This document shows, in pieces, positions 26,479 to 33,035 of a DNA stretch of 37,110 nt. The first letter of the stretch is position 1. Every line of letters begins with the position of its first letter. The stretch lies in NCBI RefSeq assembly GCF_030518215.1, contig NZ_JAULRT010000046.1, positions 1 to 37,110 on the forward strand. The letters run 5' to 3'. Made by a program: the position numbers and the translations under genes. Source of the DNA: Gilvimarinus algae (lineage in GTDB: Bacteria; Pseudomonadota; Gammaproteobacteria; Pseudomonadales; Cellvibrionaceae). The notes under the pieces were generated by a model. It did not search any database, was not told the origin of the DNA, and saw only the letters and a list, made by a program, of their open reading frames with translations.

Positions 26479-26515
26479 AGTTCCCCCAAGTGCTCTTTGT
26501 ATGATGGTTGAGCAG

Positions 26516-26570
26516 GGAGAATAGCAGAAATAGGCGCCATATCGGTTTTATTTCTCAGGTGCTATTCTCC
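26516..26570. promoter_or_regulatory. Symmetric dyad with two back-to-back extended -10 elements
   Basis: GGAGAATAGCA (26516-26526) is the perfect complement of TGCTATTCTCC (26560-26570), and GAAATA (26527-26532) pairs with TATTTC (26549-26554). Each arm reads outward as TGCTATTCT, an extended -10. Starts would fall near 26576 rightwards and 26511 leftwards, each about 33 bases before the start codon of the gene it faces. Confidence 0.55.
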
Positions 26571-26608
26571 ATGGGTGTACAGTCGAGCTTGATAAATAGG
26601 GAGTGGTC

Positions 26609-27664
26609 ATGAAACAGCCGAGTATCAGACAGGATGAACCTCAGCGTCTCGCCAGCCTGTATCAGCTAAATATTTTGTTTACGCCGGCCGAAGAGCGCTT
26701 TGATCGCATCACACGCCTGGTGCAGCAGGTGTTTGGCGTGCCTATCGCATTGGTGTCGCTGGTGGGCGAGAGCTGCCAGTGGTTTAAATCGGCTCAGGGG
26801 CTGACGGCCGATCGCACGCCCAAGGAAATTTCCTTTTGCGGTCATGCGGTCTATCGCGAGACGCTACTGGAAGTGAGCGACGCCCGTGAAGATCCCGACT
26901 TTGCCGATAACCCACTGGTAAAAGGCGAGCCCTTTATTCGTTTTTATGCCGGTTGCCCCGTCATGCACGACGGCAAGCCGATGGGGACGCTCTGCCTGAT
27001 TGATACCAAGCCGCACAAACTGACAGAGTCTGAGCGGGAAATGCTGCAGTCGCTGACACATTGGGTCGAAACCGAATTGCGTATCAGCGCCATGGGCGAT
27101 GTGCAGCGCCAGTTGATTGCCGAGCTCGGCGAGTCGCGCCGCGACGCTATGCTGGACCCCCTGACGCAAACCTGGAATCGTCTTGGGCTGGACACTTTAT
27201 TCAAGCGCGAGCTGAATTACGCACGTCACAGTCGCCAGCCACTGGCTTTGATATTGGTGGACCTGGATCACTACAAAGCCGTGAATGACCGTTACGGTCA
27301 CCTGGCAGGGGATGGGGTGTTAAAAGAGGTGGTCGCCCGTCTGCGCAAGATTCTGCGACCGGAGGATATTATCGCGCGCTTTGGCGGTGACGAATTTGTG
27401 GTGCTCTGTGCTAACAGTAATGAGCAACGGCTGTTCGCGGTGGCCGAGCGCATTCGCCTCACGGTCAGTCAGTCGCCAGTGCGGACGGAGGGCGCGGAGA
27501 TAAGCGTTAGCGTGACTCTGGGCGCTGCCTGGGCCGAAGTGAATGAACAGACACTCCCTGCCGATTTACTCAATACGGCGGATCGCGCGCTCTACGAGGC
27601 TAAGGCTGCGGGACGCAACTGCGTGCAACTCTTGCCGGTTACTGCCGATAGCACCAAAAATTGA
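26609..27664 (+). CDS. GAF-domain diguanylate cyclase
   Basis: This 351-residue protein is predicted to be cytoplasmic. The GAF domain at about 20-160 has the pattern of small-molecule or redox-sensing GAFs that precede GGDEF (FCGHAVYRE, FIRFYAGCPVMHDGKPMGTLCLID). The GGDEF domain has DPLTQTWNR, DLDHYKAVNDRYGH and an intact GGDEF (259-263), with I-site RxxD (RPED) five residues before it, so an active, product-inhibited cyclase is expected. The ATG at 26609 has GGGAG five bases upstream and is chosen over the GTG at 26603. It is divergent from the IPTL-CTERM gene; its end overlaps the convergent GH79-like gene by 26 bases. Confidence 0.92.
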   Translation: MKQPSIRQDEPQRLASLYQLNILFTPAEERFDRITRLVQQVFGVPIALVSLVGESCQWFKSAQGLTADRTPKEISFCGHAVYRETLLEVSDAREDPDFADNPLVKGEPFIRFYAGCPVMHDGKPMGTLCLIDTKPHKLTESEREMLQSLTHWVETELRISAMGDVQRQLIAELGESRRDAMLDPLTQTWNRLGLDTLFKRELNYARHSRQPLALILVDLDHYKAVNDRYGHLAGDGVLKEVVARLRKILRPEDIIARFGGDEFVVLCANSNEQRLFAVAERIRLTVSQSPVRTEGAEISVSVTLGAAWAEVNEQTLPADLLNTADRALYEAKAAGRNCVQLLPVTADSTKN

Positions 27665-29138
27665 TGCTGTAGCCCGGCACCCTATCCGTGTGCTCCAGCT
27701 GCGGAAAATCCTTTAGGGTTAACTCCCCCTTTTTTAGCTTGGGCCTGACACCGTTGATGTAAATTTTGCGGCTGGTCAGGCGCTTGGCCGTTAAGCTAAA
27801 GCGCTCCAGGGCTCGTCCAGCTTCGCCGATGTGTACACGAACCCCCTGCGGCTTGAGATTGACGATCATTAAAGTGATCTTGCCGCCGTCCGGATGCCGG
27901 TGGCAGTAAACGCGCAGGTGTTTGTCCGAGTGGTAGCAACGGTAGACAGCCGTGCCCATCACTCTCACCCAGACCCAGCTCAGCCAGTAATCTGGCCGCG
28001 GCTTTAAGGTGAGCCGGTCGATAAGCCCGTAATCCCCACCCACCAGGCTTTGGCGCACCATCACCTGATGCCCGTGCAGCGCACCCTGGCCCAGTTGGTC
28101 GGCCCACCAAAAGGATGAAATAAACCGGTCGGACAAGGCTGGCTGACCACCACACTGGGCCGAGCCGGTCTCCCCCGTCCAGAGCACCGCTTGTGGCTGG
28201 TAGTTGTCGCGCCAGAAAGACAATGTCTGCGAGTAGCGGCCGAAATCGGCAAAGGATTTGGGGTTGAGCAAAGTGCGCACTGTGGCGGCGCGGGTGCGCA
28301 CGGGCGAGCGGCTACTCTGAAAGGGGTAGTAGTGCCAGTTGACGATATCAATAGGCAGGGAAAGCTCCTGCAGAAAGCGCCGGGTGATGTTGGAAAAGGG
28401 TTTGAAAGTCTCCCCCAGCCTTGGCCAGAAGGCGCTGCCCGGGCCGGAAATTTTGGCCTCGGGATAGCACTCTCGTACGTGCTGGGCAAAGGTGGTGTAG
28501 TCGGTGGCCAGGTCACGGGCGCGCGGTTGAGCGCGCAAGCCGTGAAAGGCCCAGTAGGCATTGAGCTCGTTGCCAAGCTCAAACACATCGATGCGGTAAT
28601 CATTGGCCAGGCTATAGTCGAGCAGCGCCTGTACCTCATCGCCGCACCACTGGCCGTGGTGTTTGCGGGCAAAGAGCCCGTACTTGACGGTAAAAATCAG
28701 GCGCAGGTCATTGCGCTGAACAAACTGATGCAGTCGGTCCCATTGCTTGCGCGTTAACACCAGCGCGTCCGGTTCGCTATCGGGCGCGGTGAAATAGTGG
28801 ATTTTGTCGGCCTCTGAGCCGCCGATGCGCAAATAGGAGGGCCCCAGCTCTGTGACCAGCCGGTCGAGCTTGGGGTTTTTTAACTGCAGGGGCGGAACAC
28901 GTAGAGTACCCAAGCCCCTGCGGGTGCCCTCGCTGCCCTCCCACCAGTAGCCGCCGGCAAGTACCGAGATATCAATGGAAAAGGACAAATAGCGCTCGCA
29001 GATATGCGCAATGGGCCGCTCTGCATCGATGGCAATGTGCGCAGCAGATGACACGGTACCGGAGCGAGCGGTATAGTGCCGTCTCAATCGGGCGTACCAG
29101 CGCAGTGGGCTCAGAGCAGTCAACATGGGATATCGCAT
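27639..29138 (-). CDS. GH79-like glycoside hydrolase (heparanase/beta-glucuronidase type)
   Basis: This protein of about 499 residues resembles the heparanase family. Marks are YLRIGGSEADKIHY, the acid/base glutamate in FELGNELNAYW (E191), WHYYP, and the nucleophile in WTGETGSAQCGG (E323). LSDRFISSFWWADQLG, VMRQSLVGGDYGLID and RPDYWLSWVWVRVMGT follow. Family members cleave beta-glucuronides or related sugars; the real substrate is unknown. No clear signal peptide is present, only a basic N-terminus (RWYARLRRHYTAR). The start is uncertain: ATG 29138 is chosen; ATG 29126 and GTG 29192 are alternatives and none has a good ribosome site. It is divergent from acyP. Confidence 0.82.
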   Translation of the reverse strand: MRYPMLTALSPLRWYARLRRHYTARSGTVSSAAHIAIDAERPIAHICERYLSFSIDISVLAGGYWWEGSEGTRRGLGTLRVPPLQLKNPKLDRLVTELGPSYLRIGGSEADKIHYFTAPDSEPDALVLTRKQWDRLHQFVQRNDLRLIFTVKYGLFARKHHGQWCGDEVQALLDYSLANDYRIDVFELGNELNAYWAFHGLRAQPRARDLATDYTTFAQHVRECYPEAKISGPGSAFWPRLGETFKPFSNITRRFLQELSLPIDIVNWHYYPFQSSRSPVRTRAATVRTLLNPKSFADFGRYSQTLSFWRDNYQPQAVLWTGETGSAQCGGQPALSDRFISSFWWADQLGQGALHGHQVMVRQSLVGGDYGLIDRLTLKPRPDYWLSWVWVRVMGTAVYRCYHSDKHLRVYCHRHPDGGKITLMIVNLKPQGVRVHIGEAGRALERFSLTAKRLTSRKIYINGVRPKLKKGELTLKDFPQLEHTDRVPGYSINFWCYRQ

Positions 29139-29193
29139 TGCATAGACTTTCGCACGCGATGGTAACGGCAAAAGATGAACAAGAGGTTTCACC

Positions 29194-29487
29194 GTGTCTG
29201 AGAAAACGCGCCGTTATTTGATCAGTGGTAAAGTTCAGGGGGTTCACTACCGCGCAAGTACCGAGGCGCGCGCCCAGGAGTTGGGTGTCAAGGGCTGGAC
29301 CCGCAACCTGACCGATGGCCGGGTGGAAGTGCTGGCCAGCGGTTCGCAGCAGCAGTTGGCGGCTCTGGCGGACTGGCTGGAACAGGGGCCGGAGCGTGCG
29401 CGCGTGGATGAGGTGCTGGTCAGCGATGAGCCCGAGCAGCTGTTTCTCGGCTTCACCATCGAGGCAACTGCCCCTGCGGCCGTTTAA
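29194..29487 (+). CDS. acyP: Acylphosphatase
   Basis: This 97-residue protein has the full acylphosphatase signature: GKVQGVHYRAST with the phosphate-binding R20, and GWTRNLTDGRVEV with N38. It hydrolyses acyl phosphates such as carbamoyl or acetyl phosphate. It starts with GTG at 29194, with AAGAGG seven bases upstream. It is the first of a probable rightward operon with xrtH (53-base gap), the XrtH partner and the BLUF gene. Confidence 0.95.
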   Translation: MSEKTRRYLISGKVQGVHYRASTEARAQELGVKGWTRNLTDGRVEVLASGSQQQLAALADWLEQGPERARVDEVLVSDEPEQLFLGFTIEATAPAAV

Positions 29488-29540
29488 TCACTTGGCGAGT
29501 ATAATTGCCGGGTAAATAATAGATTTTTGGAGTTCGGGAC

Positions 29541-30074
29541 GTGCTGCGTTTTTTCTTGACGTTTTTTCTGGTGATGGCCGGGCTCTTTGTGTTCGAGCTG
29601 ACCCCGGTAGGGCAGGCCTATGTGGTGGAGCCGCTGACCACAGGTTTGGCTCACAGCTCGGCGGTGTTGATTGAGCTGTTCGGCCGCGACTTGGCGGTCA
29701 ACGGTATTGTGATGGTCGACAAGCTGACCGGCTTTGCCGTGCAGATCGTCGCAGGCTGCAATGGCATCGAGGCGATGATCTTGCTCGCCGCCGCCATCAT
29801 TGCCTTCCCGGCGCCCTGGCGCTATCGGGGCCTGGGCCTGGTGCTGGGCCTGATCTCAATACAGTTACTCAACCTGGTGCGGATTGTCTCACTGTTTTAC
29901 CTGGGCATTTGGCACAAGCCCGCCTTTGAATGGGCGCACTTGTACATCTGGCAAGCCCTGATCATGCTCGATACCCTGCTGGTGTGGCTGGTCTGGATTC
30001 GCTATATCCCCAGCAAGCAGAATGATGATGAGGCGGGCTCGCCCCCCGGAGGCGCCAGTGTTGTCGCAGGCTAA
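29541..30074 (+). CDS. xrtH: Exosortase H (XrtH, IPTL-CTERM sorting)
   Basis: This 177-residue inner-membrane protein has several membrane segments and the exosortase/archaeosortase catalytic triad: C73 in VAGCNGIEAM, R114 in NLVRIVSL and H133 in EWAHLYIWQ. It is short, as is the single-domain XrtH group that processes proteins ending in IPTLxxWG-CTERM. A candidate substrate is encoded 3 kb upstream (25615-26478). The GTG start at 29541 has GGAG eight bases upstream. The next gene overlaps or abuts it and encodes the usual partner membrane protein. Confidence 0.92.
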   Translation: MLRFFLTFFLVMAGLFVFELTPVGQAYVVEPLTTGLAHSSAVLIELFGRDLAVNGIVMVDKLTGFAVQIVAGCNGIEAMILLAAAIIAFPAPWRYRGLGLVLGLISIQLLNLVRIVSLFYLGIWHKPAFEWAHLYIWQALIMLDTLLVWLVWIRYIPSKQNDDEAGSPPGGASVVAG

Positions 30075-30690
30075 TCCGGCGTTTTCGCCGGGGCGCTACT
30101 TTCTTCGGGTATTGCTCTGGCTGCCCGTGTTCTTCGCCCTTTGGTACTTTCTCGCCGGCTTTTTCAATATTATTCCGGGGCTTCTGAGTCAGTGGGTGAT
30201 CAATCTTTTGCACGACGGTGCGGTGGTGCAGCTCGATTCCAGCGGCCGGCAGATTGATTACGTGACCTCGTTTATGGCGCAAATGCCCGGTCAGGAGCGC
30301 GCCGGGAATGTCGTGGTCACTCTCAACCCGTTGATTTACTCCTGGAACATTCCGGTCTTACTGGCCTTGTGTTTTGCTGTCAGTGATAACCTCTTTTCCA
30401 ATGCCAGGGTTGTGCTGGCCATCGCCGGGCTCTTTCCGTTGCACGCCTGGGGTCTGACGGCCGAGTTTTTTGTCACTGTGTTGTTTCGCCAGGGCCCCGA
30501 AGTGGCCGGGCAGATGAACGTGTCTCAGTGGCAACTCGAGCTGGCGGGGCTGTGCTATCAATTTGGCTACCTGATGCTGCCAGTCATTGGTGCCGTGTGC
30601 CTCTGGTTTCTCGCCAACCGGGCGCTGGTGGAGCAACTGATCCGCGAAAAAGCGCCCGCACAGTCCCGGGCACCGAAAACACATCCATAA
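30058..30690 (+). CDS. Exosortase H-associated membrane protein
   Basis: This 210-residue protein has a first membrane segment at about 13-40, a periplasmic part, and further segments at about 95-120, 123-145 and 165-188. Proteins of this kind are found next to xrtH and are thought to work with it; the biochemical role is not known. The GTG at 30058 has GGAGG five bases upstream and overlaps xrtH by 17 bases. An ATG cluster at 30022-30030 is possible but has no ribosome site. An 8-residue basic, Pro-rich tail ends the protein. Confidence 0.82.
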   Translation: MLSQANPAFSPGRYFLRVLLWLPVFFALWYFLAGFFNIIPGLLSQWVINLLHDGAVVQLDSSGRQIDYVTSFMAQMPGQERAGNVVVTLNPLIYSWNIPVLLALCFAVSDNLFSNARVVLAIAGLFPLHAWGLTAEFFVTVLFRQGPEVAGQMNVSQWQLELAGLCYQFGYLMLPVIGAVCLWFLANRALVEQLIREKAPAQSRAPKTHP

Positions 30691-30734
30691 GCCTTTGAAA
30701 GACGTAATTCCTTCGCTAATAGACGGAGGGGTTT

Positions 30735-31286
30735 ATGCTCATTCAATTGTGTTATGCCAGTCGGGCCAACTTTCAGCCTACCGCCGCCGGCAGTGGCGTC
30801 GAGCCGACCGTGGCTCGCATTCTGCAGGCCTCGCGCCGCAATAACAGTCGGGTGGGGTTGGGCGGCGTGCTTTACTACCGCGACAGTTGTTTTTTTCAGG
30901 TGCTGGAGGGGCCTGAGCGAGAGATACAGGCCCTGCTGATTAAATTGCGTCAGGACGACAGGCACACCGACCTCAAGGTGCTGAGTACCGGGCGCATCAC
31001 CGAGCGCGAGTTTGACAAGTGGTCGATGAAATACACCCATCTCGATGAGACGGTCAACGCCTGGCTGCAGAGCAAGGGCATCAAAACCTTTGACCCTCTG
31101 GCCTTTGACGCTCCTCTGGCCCATGAATTCAGCGGTGTCCTACGCAGCAGCAGTGAAGCGCCCGAGCCGCAAGGGCAGACAGGTACTGTGCCTTCTGCTC
31201 AAGGCCGGTCGCTGCAGCGGGTGTGCCTCACACTGGTCGTGACTCTGGCGGCCCTAGCCGCGGCTTTATGGTATGTGTTTTCCTAG
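30735..31286 (+). CDS. BLUF blue-light photoreceptor with C-terminal membrane anchor
   Basis: In this 183-residue protein, residues 1-100 form a BLUF domain binding FAD. Y7 is in LCYAS, N36/N37 in SRRNN and Q55 in FFQVLEG, with W96 and M98 in KWSMKY; these are the residues of the light-switching hydrogen-bond network. The loop between Y7 and Q55 is a few residues longer than in AppA. A helical tail, a Gln/Ser-rich linker (about 137-155) and a single hydrophobic segment at the very end (VCLTLVVTLAALAAALWYVF) suggest tail anchoring in the membrane. There is no attached output domain. A GGAGGGG ribosome site precedes the ATG. Its TAG stop lies in the CTAG at the edge of the inserted element. Confidence 0.9.
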   Translation: MLIQLCYASRANFQPTAAGSGVEPTVARILQASRRNNSRVGLGGVLYYRDSCFFQVLEGPEREIQALLIKLRQDDRHTDLKVLSTGRITEREFDKWSMKYTHLDETVNAWLQSKGIKTFDPLAFDAPLAHEFSGVLRSSSEAPEPQGQTGTVPSAQGRSLQRVCLTLVVTLAALAAALWYVFS

Positions 31287-31310
31287 GGCCTGTTCACACT
31301 AATTATATGC
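31283..31310 (+). repeat. Left terminal inverted repeat of the MITE-like element
   Basis: 28 bases that are the exact reverse complement of 31526-31553. The first four, CTAG, include the TAG stop codon of the BLUF gene (31284-31286). Confidence 0.93.
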
Positions 31311-31525
31311 AGCCTGTTGTGACTAAAAATTTACCAATCAAGGCGTGAGGAGAGAGGTTTGGTCATTCCAAATGAACGACGAGCAACGTGGAGTGGTGGA
31401 TTTTTAGCCACAACCCGAAGGGCTGAAGCCAGTTTTGTCCCCAGCGTTGTTGCCGATCGCTTATTTGGAGTGACCAAACCACGCTCTCAGCGCCTAGCTG
31501 GAAACAAAACTGGCTTTCAGCAGGC

Positions 31526-31553
31526 GCATATAATTAGTGTGAACAGGCCCTAG
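31526..31553 (-). repeat. Right terminal inverted repeat of the MITE-like element
   Basis: Exact reverse complement of 31283-31310, and identical to 114-141 at the left edge of the window. Confidence 0.93.
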
Positions 31554-31564
31554 AGTCCGGCTCT

Positions 31565-32515
31565 CTATTGGCTGTGATGGGATGACCCGGAGCCCGAACG
31601 CAGCGCTTTGATGGCTGTGCTTAGCCCCACGAGCGCAGCGCCTGCGGCCAAGCCGGCCACGGCATTGATCAGGGCGGGGGTGAGCGCCCCGGCCAGAGCT
31701 CCGATGCTGGGTAGCTGGGCGGCCCACTGGGCACTGGCCTCGCTTAGATGATGCAGACTGCTCACCCCGTGCACCAGAATGCCGCCGCCCACCAAAAACA
31801 TAGCGGCGGTGCCCGCTACAGAGAGAAATTTCATCAGCCGTGGTGCGGCCGCCAGCAAAAAGCGCCCCAGTGCCTGCCGGGCAGATTGCGGTTGCTGGCT
31901 GAGCCAGAGCCCGGCGTCGTCCATTTTGACAATGCCGGCCACCAACCCATAGACACCAAAGGTCATGCCCAGCGCGATGATGCTCAGCACGGTCAGCTGG
32001 CTCGCCAGTGCAGCGCCGGCCACGGCGCCGAGCGTAATGGTGATAATCTCCGCTGAGAGAATAAAGTCGGTGCGAATAGCGCCTTTGATTTTGTTTTTTT
32101 CAAAGGCCAGCATGTCGGTGTTGCTTTGCGCCAGTGCTTGCAGGCGTGCGCGATGTTCGCTCTCGGCTTCTTCTTTGCTGTGCAGCCACTTGTGCGCAAG
32201 CTTTTCAAAACCCTCGTAGCACAAAAAGGCCCCACCCAGCATCAGCAATGGCATGATCAGCCAGGGCAGAAACGCGCTGATAAGCAGCGCCGCCGGCACC
32301 AGGATTGCTTTGTTGATCAGCGAACCTTTAAACACTGCCCAAACGACTGGCAGTTCGCGTTCGGCTCGCACGCCGGTCACTTGTTCGGCATTGAGCGCTA
32401 AATCGTCGCCCAGCACGCCCGCGGTTTTCTTGACGGCGACTTTAGTCATGACCGACACGTCGTCAAGTAGGGTGGCAATGTCATCAATCAAGGCCAGTAA
32501 GCTGGTGCCTGCCAT
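31565..32515 (-). CDS. DUF808 family inner-membrane protein
   Basis: This 316-residue protein has the DUF808/YedI pattern: [20 protein letters not shown] at the start, then [20 protein letters not shown] and [22 protein letters not shown] middle part with [20 protein letters not shown] and several membrane segments follow. Its function is unknown. The ATG at 32515 has GGAG six bases upstream; an earlier in-frame codon at 32584 adds residues that are not family-like. The protein ends in a Ser/His tail. The MITE-like element lies 11 bases beyond its stop. Confidence 0.9.
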   Translation of the reverse strand: MAGTSLLALIDDIATLLDDVSVMTKVAVKKTAGVLGDDLALNAEQVTGVRAERELPVVWAVFKGSLINKAILVPAALLISAFLPWLIMPLLMLGGAFLCYEGFEKLAHKWLHSKEEAESEHRARLQALAQSNTDMLAFEKNKIKGAIRTDFILSAEIITITLGAVAGAALASQLTVLSIIALGMTFGVYGLVAGIVKMDDAGLWLSQQPQSARQALGRFLLAAAPRLMKFLSVAGTAAMFLVGGGILVHGVSSLHHLSEASAQWAAQLPSIGALAGALTPALINAVAGLAAGAALVGLSTAIKALRSGSGSSHHSQ

Positions 32516-33035
32516 AGTAAGCTCCGGGGTTGGTTGGGTTTTTCGGCGCAGGGGATGGCGTCCCGAGCCAAAGTGCAAAGACAAGACTTGCCTCGGAGCC
32601 CGCTTTGTTCAGTCGCAGCTCCGCTGATCCCTGAGATAGCGAGGCTGCAGTGTGCCACACAATTCTCTCGTGTTGCTGGGTTGCAGGGAGAATCCACCTA
32701 TTTAGGTGGTGTCTTTTGCCGCCATGAGCGCCTAAAATGGGCGTCAGTCATGCGTCGATGCAGAGTCAATCTGCTCACTAAGAGTCCCATCGTTTTAGCA
32801 TCTTTACTCCGGTTGCAATGGCAAGGTAGTCCGTGGTTCGTCCGATCCCGTTTTGGCGTCAGGATCAACCTCTTGGCAGGTTTTGCAACGGTTATAACCG
32901 CGCCTGACAAATAAGAAAATATTCTTCTTGTCTGTGAGTGGGTTCACACGGTTAGAATAGACGCAATAACATTAATTATTTGGATTGGGCGAAGGTTTCA
33001 GGAAGCCCGATAAATGGAATAGCAGGAGGCGCACT
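32516..33035. other. 520-base gap upstream of the adhesin gene
   Basis: No convincing gene is present. Structures seen are CCACCT-attt-AGGTGG (32694-32709) followed by TGTCTTTT, a possible weak rightward terminator; a perfect 12-bp palindrome CGGTTATAACCG (32889-32900); a CRP-type site (32933-32948); and AGGAGG (33024-33029) for the adhesin. Short open frames lack ribosome sites and look random. Confidence 0.5.
32933..32948. promoter_or_regulatory. CRP/Vfr-type binding site
   Basis: TGTGA-gtgggt-TCACA has both half-sites of the CRP consensus, perfect and with the correct 6-base spacer. With a -10 near 32971-32976 (ATTAAT, 4 of 6) its centre would be about 42 bases before the start, a class II activating position. 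A competing TAGAAT at 32953-32958 would instead put the site inside the promoter. Confidence 0.6.

Larger units (their letters stand above)
31283..31553. mobile_element. Complete 271-bp MITE-like element
   Basis: The element has perfect 28-bp terminal inverted repeats (CTAGGGCCTGTTCACACTAA... at 31283-31310 and its complement at 31526-31553). It has no transposase and at least one other copy in this window. CTAG at both tips is self-complementary, so it can be the tip of the repeats or a 4-bp target duplication; IS5-group elements duplicate YTAR, and IS630-type ones TA. Inside are two more inverted-repeat pairs: 31356-31373 with 31463-31480 (one mismatch) and 31423-31438 with 31504-31520 (one extra base). 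These cross rather than nest. The element sits between two convergent genes. Confidence 0.88.

Noticed and set aside
31359-31553. A 64-codon frame inside the MITE-like element, also partly present at the left edge
   Set aside because: It runs through the inverted repeats and right terminal repeat, has no ribosome site and no transposase motif.
32534-32914. Plus-strand frame of 126 codons upstream of the adhesin
   Set aside because: It overlaps the start of the DUF808 gene, contains the palindromic elements and has no ribosome site or domain pattern.
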